This document shows, piece after piece, positions 32,991 to 40,111 of a DNA stretch of 40,111 bases. This DNA comes from an uncultured Lachnospiraceae bacterium (GTDB taxonomy: Bacteria > Bacillota > Clostridia > Lachnospirales > Lachnospiraceae). A model generated the notes under the pieces. The model ran no database searches and was not told where the DNA came from. It saw only the letters and a list, made by a program, of their open reading frames with translations. The DNA is taken from the NCBI GenBank assembly GCA_910588865.1, contig CAJUSJ010000035.1:1-40111 (forward strand), written 5' to 3'. Made by a program: the position numbers and the translations under genes. Numbering within the stretch: the stretch's first letter is position 1; every line of letters starts with the position of its first letter.

Positions 32991-33830
32991 TTATCCTTTC
33001 GCGTTTGGATCCCTGCTTTTCCTGTATGCGGAAGGAGCGATCCCCATATGTTTTTTAAATGCCATGGAAAAATATTGTTCTGACGAATACCCGCAGTAGT
33101 AAGCGATCTCTGAGAACGAGAGGCTGGAGCTGATGAGAAAATGGCATGCCCGCTTCAGTCTCAGGCTGGTGATGTACTGCTGGATGGTGATGCCGTTTAT
33201 CTCCTTAAAGACCCGGTAAAGATAGGTGCGGTCCAGTCCGATGGTGTTGGATATCTCCTGAACCGAGATATCTTTATAGTAAGAATCCTGTATCAGGGAG
33301 ATGGCCTGTTTTACATAGTATTCTTTGCTGGAGAGAGGTTTGATCTTGCGGTTGCGCTGCATCAGTTTGGAGCAGAGCAGATAAAACTGGCCCAGCGCGG
33401 TGTAAGTGTCGGAGATGGATGCCGCGTTCAGGGAAATCAGCGGTTTGATGATGGATACCAGCTCTTCTACAGGCTCAAAGCGCAGGGTGGGGGAGCTGCT
33501 GCCCATGTTGCACAGCTTCATAAGCTGCCGGGCATCCATGCCCTCGAACCCGATCCAGTAATAGACCCAGGGGTCCAGCACATCGGACTGGTACAAGATG
33601 GGGACATTGGGGATGAGGAGAAAGCAGTCACCGGCGTCTAAGTGGTAAGTGCGGCCATGAATCTGGTAGATTCCCTTTCCGCTGACAACACAGTGGAGAA
33701 CATAGTGGTCCACCACTGCCTGAGAAGAATAATGCCCCTGGATGGTTTCGTGGTATCCGCAGTCTAAAATCCGGATGGATTCATTGGTGGAAATATCCTG
33801 TCTGAAATAGCTGATATTCTTGATTTCCAT
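32991..33830 (-). CDS. AraC family transcriptional regulator
   Basis: 279 residues. The N-terminal cupin domain includes HYVLHCVVSGKGIYQIHGRTYHLDAGDCFLLIPN and WVYYWIGFEG; the C-terminal HTH pair reads ISVQEISNTIGLDRTYLYRVFKEING and FSEIAYYCGYSSEQYFSMAFKKHMGIAPSAYRK. Start at ATG 33830 (MEIKNISYF) with AGGGG upstream; the frame is open to 33875 without a ribosome site. Divergent from the ABC sugar operon and probably its activator. Confidence 0.93.
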   Translation of the reverse strand: MEIKNISYFRQDISTNESIRILDCGYHETIQGHYSSQAVVDHYVLHCVVSGKGIYQIHGRTYHLDAGDCFLLIPNVPILYQSDVLDPWVYYWIGFEGMDARQLMKLCNMGSSSPTLRFEPVEELVSIIKPLISLNAASISDTYTALGQFYLLCSKLMQRNRKIKPLSSKEYYVKQAISLIQDSYYKDISVQEISNTIGLDRTYLYRVFKEINGITIQQYITSLRLKRACHFLISSSLSFSEIAYYCGYSSEQYFSMAFKKHMGIAPSAYRKSRDPNAKG

Positions 33831-33848
33831 ACATTTTCCCCTGTTTTG

Positions 33849-33916
33849 CAACAAAATATGAAATAGTGACAACAAAATGTACTTTTATTTATATCAGAAT
33901 ATGGTATAAATAACAA
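33849..33916 (-). promoter_or_regulatory. Promoter of the AraC gene with a 21-bp direct repeat
   Basis: Minus strand TTGTTA (33911-33916), 17 bp, TATAAA (33888-33893). Just downstream of the start point CAACAAAAT occurs twice, at 33849-33857 and 33870-33878, a 21-bp period typical of AraC half-sites. A related stretch, ACAACATTTTGT, lies at 33990-34001 near the other gene. Confidence 0.5.
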
Positions 33917-34034
33917 TAGAAAAAGAGAAAAAATTGGCATAATCACTAAAAAAAGTTTTCTGTATTCGAAAAGAAGAAAGAATGCGGTGACAACATTTTG
34001 TGATAGATATTTAACGAAATTTGAAAGGGTCGAT

Positions 34035-34859
34035 ATGAAGATTACCTACTATGGAACATCAGCCTCAGAAGCGTGGCCGGCCTTGTTCTGCGGCTGCCGG
34101 GCCTGCGGGCTTGCCAGAAAACTGGGAGGGAAAAATATCCGGTCCAGAAGCCAGGCCCTGGTTGACACTTCCCTGCTTCTGGATTTCCCTCCGGACACCG
34201 GCTATCATGTACAGCATCTGGGTTTAAACCTGAGGCCGGTCCGGACGGTTCTGATCACCCACAGCCACCACGATCATTTTTTCCCCTATGACCTGGGTAT
34301 GAGGATGCCTGGATTTGCCGAAGGGCTGGGAGATTACAGGCTTCTTGTGTATGGAAACGAAACAACAGAGGCAAAATTTCGGGAAGCCTCAAAATTGTAC
34401 CAGGGAATCGGGGAGTTTGTGGAATTCAGGAAAATCCAGCCTTTTGAGACATTTTTTACAGAGGACAGGTATGAGGTCACCTCCCTGCTGGCAGACCACA
34501 ACCAGCCGGAGAAATCTCTCATGTATCTGATCAAAAAAGAAGGGCGTCAGCTTCTGTATGCCCACGATACCGGAATTTTTCCGGAGTGTACATGGGAATT
34601 TTTAGAAGGAACACATCTGGACTTTGTGAGTCTGGACTGCACCGCGTTAAGCCGGGACTGGAGACAGGGGCACATGGGATTTAAGGCCGTGGATGAGGTC
34701 AGAGACAGGCTGAGGCAGATGGGATGCGTTGGAAGGGATACCCTGGTGGCGCTGAACCATTTTGCCCATTTTGGGGACTTCACCCATGAAAAGATCTGTG
34801 AAATGGAAAATCCCAAAGGATATGAGGTCGCGTACGACGGCTGTTCTTTTGAGTTTTAG
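34035..34859 (+). CDS. Metallo-beta-lactamase-fold hydrolase, PhnP-like
   Basis: 274 residues, cytosolic. The zinc motif THSHHDH, the later HD (YAHDTG) and a His (ALNHFAHFGD) fit the fold; the N-terminal YYGTSASEAWPALFCGCRACGLARKLGGKNIRSRSQALVD with its Cys cluster resembles PhnP phosphodiesterases. Start ATG 34035 with GAAAGGG; an upstream start at 33987 is rejected. First gene of the sugar ABC operon, so it may cleave a phosphorylated or cyclic sugar derivative from the imported substrate; that is inference. Confidence 0.87.
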   Translation: MKITYYGTSASEAWPALFCGCRACGLARKLGGKNIRSRSQALVDTSLLLDFPPDTGYHVQHLGLNLRPVRTVLITHSHHDHFFPYDLGMRMPGFAEGLGDYRLLVYGNETTEAKFREASKLYQGIGEFVEFRKIQPFETFFTEDRYEVTSLLADHNQPEKSLMYLIKKEGRQLLYAHDTGIFPECTWEFLEGTHLDFVSLDCTALSRDWRQGHMGFKAVDEVRDRLRQMGCVGRDTLVALNHFAHFGDFTHEKICEMENPKGYEVAYDGCSFEF

Positions 34860-34920
34860 AAATGAAACACCGAAAATCAAGGCGAAAAAACGCCATGAGA
34901 ATAAAAAGGAGGAAGATGTT

Positions 34921-36282
34921 ATGTTAAAAAAGAAATGGGCAACAACGACAATGGCCTTGTGTCTGGCCGTCAACACGGTGCTGTTGGCAGCGTGCGGAGG
35001 TTCCGCCTCCACCCAGGACGCCGGAGGAGCCGCCAGCGCGTCGGAGAATCAGGGGGATGAAAAGAAAGACCAGGCAGCAGGAGGAAGCCAGGGGGCGGAT
35101 GCTGATTTTAGCGGCAAGACCATCGAGATCGCCACCTATCTGTCCGGCGATACCCTGAACGCGTACAAGGAGGTGATCGCGGGTTTTGAAAACGAGACCG
35201 GGGTCAAGGTGACTTTGGACGAATACGGCGAGGATTATGAAAGCACCATGAAGACCAGAATGGCGTCCAATGACCTTCCGGACATTTTTGAGACCCACGG
35301 CTGGTCCCTGATCCGCTACAAAGAGTATTTGACAGACTTAAGCGGGGAGCCATGGGCCGGCCAGTTAAATAAAGCCGCTCTTGGCGTGATTCAGGACACG
35401 GATGGAAAACTGTACACCCTGATGACCACAGGCTCCTGTCTTGGAACCGCTGTCAATATGAATGTGTGCGAAGAAGCGGGTGTGGACCCCTGGGCCATTG
35501 AGACCTGGGAGGACTTTAACCAGGCCTGCGACAAGATCAAAGAAGCGGGATTTACTCCCATAGCCAACTATTTTACCTCCGCGGGCGCTCTGGCCAACGC
35601 CAACGGCTCCTGGCTCAGCTATGAGGGAGCCCAGTTTAATGACAACGAGGCCATGTTAAACGGAACCTGGGACTGGGCTGACTTTAAGACCATACTGGAC
35701 TATCTCCAGACCTGGTTTGACAACGGATATCTGTACGCTGACTGCGGAACCATCAAGCAGGCTGACGCCATTGAGCGCTGCGCCAGAAACGAGTGCGCCT
35801 TTATCGTGGGAATCGGAACCTCTTACCAGACAGCCGTAACCGCCCAGAACCCGGACGTGGTCATGGCCATGATCCCCATCTGCGCCAGCAAGGAAGGGGG
35901 AGCCAGATTTTGCGGAATCGGAGAGGGGGCTTCCTTCGGTATCTGGAAGGACACCAAGGAGATGGATGTGTGCAAGGCATTTTTAAACTATGTGTCAGAG
36001 CACGCGGACGGAATCAACAGCGCTGCCGGCGAGATCAGCACCCTGCCCTGCCAGACCTCCAAGTCCTATGGAATGGGCCTGATGGAAGAGATGGAGTCCC
36101 ACTATCCCAATGTATTTTATGATAACCTGTGGGACAGAAAATACATGCCGTCGGGAATGTGGGGCGTGTTCCAGGTAGCGGCCGGAATGTTCTGCGAAGA
36201 TCAGTCAGAAGAGGGCAAACAGGAAGTCATCGACTATCTGAGAGAGAATTACACGGATCTGTATGAGGCCGCGCGGGAGTAG
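34921..36282 (+). CDS. Sugar ABC transporter substrate-binding lipoprotein
   Basis: 453 residues of the family 1 (MalE-like) binding proteins. Lipobox LLAAC with C25, a Gln/Gly/Ser-rich linker (27-60), then KTIEIATYLSGDTLNAYKEVIAGFENETGVKV, MKTRMASNDLPDIFETHG, TWEDFNQACDKIKEAGFTPI and GEGASFGIWKDTK. ATG 34921 behind AAAAGGAGG. Followed by an RNA hairpin that probably protects this message, as binding proteins are needed in excess. Confidence 0.94.
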   Translation: MLKKKWATTTMALCLAVNTVLLAACGGSASTQDAGGAASASENQGDEKKDQAAGGSQGADADFSGKTIEIATYLSGDTLNAYKEVIAGFENETGVKVTLDEYGEDYESTMKTRMASNDLPDIFETHGWSLIRYKEYLTDLSGEPWAGQLNKAALGVIQDTDGKLYTLMTTGSCLGTAVNMNVCEEAGVDPWAIETWEDFNQACDKIKEAGFTPIANYFTSAGALANANGSWLSYEGAQFNDNEAMLNGTWDWADFKTILDYLQTWFDNGYLYADCGTIKQADAIERCARNECAFIVGIGTSYQTAVTAQNPDVVMAMIPICASKEGGARFCGIGEGASFGIWKDTKEMDVCKAFLNYVSEHADGINSAAGEISTLPCQTSKSYGMGLMEEMESHYPNVFYDNLWDRKYMPSGMWGVFQVAAGMFCEDQSEEGKQEVIDYLRENYTDLYEAARE

Positions 36283-36297
36283 ACATATAAAAATGGA

Positions 36298-36325
36298 AAC
36301 GGGAGTCAGGTTACAGGCTCCCGTT
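36298..36325 (+). other. Hairpin behind the binding-protein gene
   Basis: AACGGGAG (36298-36305) pairs with CTCCCGTT (36318-36325), without a long T run. The position between binding protein and permeases fits an mRNA-stabilising or attenuating hairpin. The 36326-36470 stretch is GC-rich and non-coding. Confidence 0.6.
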
Positions 36326-36485
36326 GTTTCAAAGCCGCCGCGCGTCCGGCAGACAAGGGGCCGCTGTCCGTAAAAGCCGGCGGGCCTGGCATTACCTGAA
36401 CGCATGGGCCTGTTGGGCGTATTGAAATTGAGATCGCCTGAGGCCATGGAGCCCATAGTAAATACCAGAAGGGAGAGGAAGGCAG

Positions 36486-37358
36486 ATGGAAAAGAGGCGG
36501 AAATGGATGCTTCTGTCATTGTGTATTCCGGCATTTTTGTTGATCTTTATTTTTATGATCGTTCCGCTGGGAAACGCGGTGAAGGTATCGTTTTTTAAAT
36601 GGAACGGATATTCCCAGAAAATGAAGTGGGTCGGCCTTGAGAATTACGGATCTATTTTCAAGGATAAGGTCTTTATGCGGTCCACAATGAACACCTTTAT
36701 CTATGGATTTGGCAGCACCCTGCTTCAGAACATTGCCGGTCTTTCCGCCGCTCTGTTTGTAAACCGGCAGTTTAAAGGACGGAATCTCGTGCGCCTCATT
36801 CTCTACATGCCCATCATGATCTCGGGAGTCATAATGGGAGCGATTCAGTACTACATTTTCAACTATGACAACGGGGTTCTGAATAATCTCTTAAACCTGT
36901 TTGGTATCGGTAACATCTACTGGATGGAGAGCGGCATCGGCTCGGTGTTCATCATCACCCTGATCAACAGCTGGCAGGCCATGGGGTTCTGTATGCTGAT
37001 CTATCTGGCGGGCCTGCAGAATATTCCAAAGATGTATGAGGAGGCGGCGCTTTTAGACGGCACCAGCCGCCGCCAGATCTTTTTTAAGATCGACCTTCCG
37101 CTGCTGATGCCGGCCATCACCACGGCTGTGATCACCAACCTGATCGGCGGGTTCAAGCTGTACGACATCATTGTTACCCTGACCAACGGAGGGCCTAACC
37201 GGAAATCCTTGTCCCTTTCCTACTATATTTCTCTGCTGTATTTTAATGACGAGAAAGCAGGGTATTCAGCAGCGGTGGGAATCGCTCTGTTTATCATCAT
37301 ATTTATAGTCGCGGTCCCCATTAACCAGTATCTGAGAAGCAGGGAGGTAGAGTACTGA
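36486..37358 (+). CDS. ABC sugar permease, MalF/UgpA type
   Basis: 290 residues with six helices. The EAA loop that docks the ATPase reads YEEAALLDGTSRRQIFFKIDLPLLMP. The first helix is LCIPAFLLIFIFMIVPLG. ATG 36486 behind GAGAGGAAGG. Ends one base into the next gene. Confidence 0.94.
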   Translation: MEKRRKWMLLSLCIPAFLLIFIFMIVPLGNAVKVSFFKWNGYSQKMKWVGLENYGSIFKDKVFMRSTMNTFIYGFGSTLLQNIAGLSAALFVNRQFKGRNLVRLILYMPIMISGVIMGAIQYYIFNYDNGVLNNLLNLFGIGNIYWMESGIGSVFIITLINSWQAMGFCMLIYLAGLQNIPKMYEEAALLDGTSRRQIFFKIDLPLLMPAITTAVITNLIGGFKLYDIIVTLTNGGPNRKSLSLSYYISLLYFNDEKAGYSAAVGIALFIIIFIVAVPINQYLRSREVEY

Positions 37359-38230
37359 TGAAAACAGAAGAAAGCGGCAAGGTATACATGAGGCAGGTCC
37401 ACGCTCCCGGCAAGAAGGTGGGCTGGGGAGTCTACGCGGTCTCCGGTTTCCTGATTCTTTTGTATTTGCTTCCCATCTATGTCATGCTGAATCAGTCCTT
37501 TCGCTACATCACGGATCTGACTCCCCGTTTGTATTTTCCGGAAAAATGGACCTTTGACAACTATATTCAGGCCTTTAGGGATCCAAATCTGCTGAACGGA
37601 TTTAAAAACTCCATTGTCTACGTGGTGGAGGTATGTGTGCTGGAGGTGTTTTTAGGAGGACTGGCTGCCTATGGCCTGGCCAGGTCCGGGGGAAAAGTGT
37701 CCACTGCCCTGAGAACCTTCAACATCTGCGTGATGATGATTCCCAGTCTGTCCCTGCTGGTAGGTACCTATTCCCTGATGGTAAAGTTCCACATGATCAA
37801 CAAAATATGGGCTTTATCCCTTCAGACAGCGGCCATCGGCATGGCGGGAACCATGTTTTTCTACACGTCCTTTATTGTGTCCATCCCAAAGGATCTGGAC
37901 CAGGCGGCGGCTATTGACGGGGCCGGGATTCTCAGAACATTTTTTCAGATCATTCTGCCCCAGCTGAAGCCTGTGACGGTCACCAGGCTGATCATGATCG
38001 CCGTGGGAACCTGGAACAACTATGCCATGCCCACCTACCTGCTGACCAACACGAACAAGGCCACAGTGATCCTTACGGTGCGGAAGGCATTTTACACAGC
38101 CTATGGCTCTGTCCAGAACGTGCCCCTGGCCTGCGCGGAATGCGCTGTAGCCCTGGCGCCGGTGATCCTTCTGTATCTGCTGCTCCAGAAATATATTATT
38201 GAAGGGCAGCTGGATTCGGTGAGCAAATGA
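37358..38230 (+). CDS. ABC sugar permease, MalG/UgpE type
   Basis: 290 residues with six helices; the EAA loop reads LDQAAAIDGAGILRTFFQIILPQLKP. TGATG overlap with the upstream permease. No ATPase gene follows, which is normal for Firmicute sugar importers that share one MsmX-like ATPase encoded elsewhere. Confidence 0.94.
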   Translation: MKTEESGKVYMRQVHAPGKKVGWGVYAVSGFLILLYLLPIYVMLNQSFRYITDLTPRLYFPEKWTFDNYIQAFRDPNLLNGFKNSIVYVVEVCVLEVFLGGLAAYGLARSGGKVSTALRTFNICVMMIPSLSLLVGTYSLMVKFHMINKIWALSLQTAAIGMAGTMFFYTSFIVSIPKDLDQAAAIDGAGILRTFFQIILPQLKPVTVTRLIMIAVGTWNNYAMPTYLLTNTNKATVILTVRKAFYTAYGSVQNVPLACAECAVALAPVILLYLLLQKYIIEGQLDSVSK

Positions 38231-38286
38231 TGGCAGAAAAGTCTGGCACAAGTCAGGCGAAAGCCAGGAAAAGTGAAAAACTGACA

Positions 38287-38316
38287 GTGGCATAATTTCC
38301 CCGGATGCGCTATAAT
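38287..38316 (+). promoter_or_regulatory. Promoter of the dGTPase gene
   Basis: TATAAT at 38311-38316 with a weaker -35 GTGGCA (38287-38292) at 18 bp. A small AATGG/CCATT stem follows in the leader. Confidence 0.5.
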
Positions 38317-38353
38317 GGAGATTCACCATTATGAAAGCGGGGAGGAATCCGAT

Positions 38354-39766
38354 ATGGAGTGGGAAAAACTGCTATCGGCAGAAAGGTTTGTCAGACAGGA
38401 GGGGGGCCCTGAGCGGTGGGGCAGGAGCGATTATGACACCATCATCTGCAGCACCCTGTTCCGCAGGCTCCAGGACAAAGCCCAGGTATTTCCTCTGGAG
38501 GAGGACGACTATGTGCGGACCCGTCTGACCCATTCTCTGGAAGTGTCGGCCATGGGGAAAAAGCTGGGGGAGTCCCTTTTCGACAGGCTGAGGAGGGAGA
38601 AAAAAGATCCCTGGTTTCAGAGCCACTGGGCAAAGGAATTTTCCGATGTCCTTCTGTGCGCAGGACTGGTCCACGATATCGGCAATCCTCCCTTCGGCCA
38701 TTTTGGAGAGTACGCCATGAGAGAGTGGTTCCAGGCCAATCTTAACAGCCTGACTCTTGGGGAGAAGCGGGTGACAGAGCTGCTGTCCTGGGGCCAGCTT
38801 CAGGACCTGTACCATTTTGAGGGCAACGCCCAGTCCCTCAGGCTTCTGTCAAAGACTCCTTATCTGGGAAGGATAGAAGGCTTTAATCTGTCCTACAGCG
38901 TTCTGGCCTCTATCATCAAGTACCCGGTGTCGTCGGAGGATCTGGTAGATGACAATAATCCCCGGCACTATAAAAAGATGGGGTATAACTGTGCCGAAAA
39001 GCAGCTGTTTTCCAAAGTCAGTGAAGTTACAGGGCTGGATGGGTGCCGCCATCCTCTGTCCTATGTTCTGGAGGCTGCCGACGATATGGCCTACCGGACA
39101 TCGGATCTGGAGGATGCCATGGTGAAGAAGGTGCTGACGCTGTCTCAGATTACAGAGGGGCTTCACAGATACGAGGCGGAGCTGGCAAGGTCAGGGGTCC
39201 GGGAAGAGACAAAGGAGCAGGTGGGGCAGTGTGTCCGGAAACTTCATCAGCTCTATGAGGATGAACTGAAAGCCGGTGGCAGAAAACCGGAGCTGACAGC
39301 AGTTCAGCGGTGGAACCAGTACATGCAGAAAATTATGGCCAGCGACGCGGTAAACTCCTTTGCGGACAATTACAGCCAGATCATGGACGGCGGCTTTCAG
39401 GGAGATCTGTTTGAGGGCACGGTGTCCGGCCATATTATCGCCGCCATCGCCAGGCTCAGCGAAGAATTTATCTACACCAGTTCTTTAAAGATCAAGACAG
39501 AGCTTTTGGGGCGGCGGGTGATTGAGTCCCTGCTGGGGCAGTTTATGCCCGCCGCGGTGAAGTACGACACAGAGGAGAAGATGACCTTTATTGAGCGGAG
39601 AACCATGGACATCATCTCTGGATTTTACAAATCCATGTACCATGGGGAGGCGGCGGGAAAGGGCCGGAGAGAGCGGCTGTACCTGCGGATTCTTATGGTC
39701 ACGGATTATATTAGCGGGATGACAGACAGCTATGCTAAAAGGCTGTATAAGGAGTTGTTTGGGTAA
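38354..39766 (+). CDS. dgt: Deoxyguanosinetriphosphate triphosphohydrolase-like HD protein
   Basis: 470 residues of the dGTPase family, which splits dNTPs into deoxynucleoside and tripolyphosphate. The HD metal site is spread over RTRLTHSLEVS, LVHDIGNPPFGHFGE and EAADDMAYRTSDLEDA; the nucleotide-binding start reads YDTIICSTLFRRLQDKAQVFPLEEDDYVRTR. Start ATG 38354 has GGGGAGGA at 38339-38346; an upstream frame start at 38315 lies in the promoter. In clostridia this gene often precedes dnaG and rpoD, but a terminator follows here. Confidence 0.93.
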   Translation: MEWEKLLSAERFVRQEGGPERWGRSDYDTIICSTLFRRLQDKAQVFPLEEDDYVRTRLTHSLEVSAMGKKLGESLFDRLRREKKDPWFQSHWAKEFSDVLLCAGLVHDIGNPPFGHFGEYAMREWFQANLNSLTLGEKRVTELLSWGQLQDLYHFEGNAQSLRLLSKTPYLGRIEGFNLSYSVLASIIKYPVSSEDLVDDNNPRHYKKMGYNCAEKQLFSKVSEVTGLDGCRHPLSYVLEAADDMAYRTSDLEDAMVKKVLTLSQITEGLHRYEAELARSGVREETKEQVGQCVRKLHQLYEDELKAGGRKPELTAVQRWNQYMQKIMASDAVNSFADNYSQIMDGGFQGDLFEGTVSGHIIAAIARLSEEFIYTSSLKIKTELLGRRVIESLLGQFMPAAVKYDTEEKMTFIERRTMDIISGFYKSMYHGEAAGKGRRERLYLRILMVTDYISGMTDSYAKRLYKELFG

Positions 39767-39790
39767 AATTGAAATTGGGAAAATAAGAGA

Positions 39791-39820
39791 ACGGCGCAAA
39801 GTCCTGGGACTTTGCGCCGT
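39791..39820 (+). terminator. Terminator of the dGTPase gene
   Basis: A perfect inverted repeat ACGGCGCAAAGTC...GACTTTGCGCCGT (39791-39820), then TTTGATTTT. Confidence 0.92.
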
Positions 39821-39922
39821 TTGATTTTCAGTCTCTTTTTCATTCATAAATATGGGACTCATTTTCTTTTGATTGGGCAATTGCGCAATAAAAAGAAAAG
39901 GTGTGGAAATTGTTATGAAAAA

Positions 39923-39946
39923 TTGCAAATTCTATAGGTTTTGCAA
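39923..39946. promoter_or_regulatory. Dyad TTGCAAA-N10-TTTGCAA, copy 1
   Basis: Perfect 7-bp arms at 39923-39929 and 39940-39946. The centre TTCTATAGGT resembles the reverse complement of the centre of copy 2 (ATGTATAGGT). Looks like a dimeric regulator operator. Confidence 0.55.
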
Positions 39947-40057
39947 AAGTCAATTATCTCCTTAATCGGGTCTTATTTTACTACAAGAGCAGTAAAATGT
40001 CAATGAATATAAGCCATTTTCCAATATTTTCTCCCCCTTTTTGCCAACTAAAAAAAT

Positions 40058-40081
40058 TTGCAAAACCTATACATTTTGCAA
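40058..40081. promoter_or_regulatory. Dyad TTGCAAA-N10-TTTGCAA, copy 2
   Basis: Perfect arms at 40058-40064 and 40075-40081 with the same 10-bp spacing as copy 1, 135 bp downstream; followed by AGTCAA as is copy 1. Confidence 0.55.
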
Positions 40082-40111
40082 AGTCAAAGGTTTTCTTGGA
40101 CTAAATTAAGT

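Larger units (their letters stand above)
39830..40111. other. AT-rich regulatory stretch at the window end
   Basis: No gene is supported. The region contains an imperfect inverted repeat CTTTTGATTG...CAATAAAAAG with an inner ATTGCGCAAT palindrome (about 39860-39900), and the two TTGCAAA dyads listed separately. It is far more AT-rich than the genes and probably forms the upstream control region of a gene beyond the window. Confidence 0.5.

Overview
The window comes from a chromosome of a low-to-mid GC (about 50%) Firmicute, most likely a Lachnospiraceae member (old Clostridium cluster XIVa). The grounds are strong AGGAGG ribosome sites, a DUF5688 protein, an HPr-like stub protein, TRAP and ABC sugar-uptake operons led by AraC regulators, a Bce-type two-component/ABC module and a holin-like mini-toxin. 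All assignments rest on reading the proteins and DNA by eye; no database search was run.

Layout. 1-4074: the 3' part of uvrB, then feoA-feoB behind a promoter overlaid by a Fur-like box. 4084-5799: a DUF5688 gene and a divergent TetR-type regulator interrupted by one in-frame TAG. 6078-8372: fucO-like iron alcohol dehydrogenase and yaaA, separated by a GC-rich hairpin repeat. 8574-10523: secreted GH25 lysozyme with a Gly-rich linker and choline-binding-type repeats. 10638-11283: a decayed type III toxin-antitoxin locus of TenpIN type (promoter, short RNA, terminator, frameshifted toxin). 11376-15241: Sir2-like protein, hisH-hisF, ung-uppP. 15291-17572: second copy of the hairpin repeat, HPr-like protein, DAHP synthase, PH-domain protein.

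17757-24188 is a carbohydrate locus: AraC regulator, divergent GH31 glycosidase and a complete DctP-DctQ-DctM TRAP transporter, with a cre-like site between the divergent genes. 24401-27003 is a restriction-modification pair: a D12-class adenine methyltransferase followed by a close FokI-type nuclease. 27094-32355 is a Bce-like system (response regulator, kinase, XRE regulator, membrane protein, ABC ATPase, FtsX-type permease).

32446-32927 is a 482-bp unit bounded by 27-bp inverted repeats and carrying a 29-residue holin-like toxin. 32991-38230 is a second sugar locus: AraC regulator, divergent metallo-beta-lactamase-fold hydrolase, sugar-binding lipoprotein and two permeases, with no ATPase. 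38354-39766 is a dGTPase-type HD hydrolase with a strong terminator, and the last 300 bases hold two copies of a TTGCAAA-N10-TTTGCAA dyad.

Most notable items: the FokI-like nuclease paired with only one short methyltransferase; the decayed TenpIN-like locus; the toxin unit with inverted ends; the two-copy GC-rich repeat placed directly behind terminators; and the long foldable leader of hisHF.
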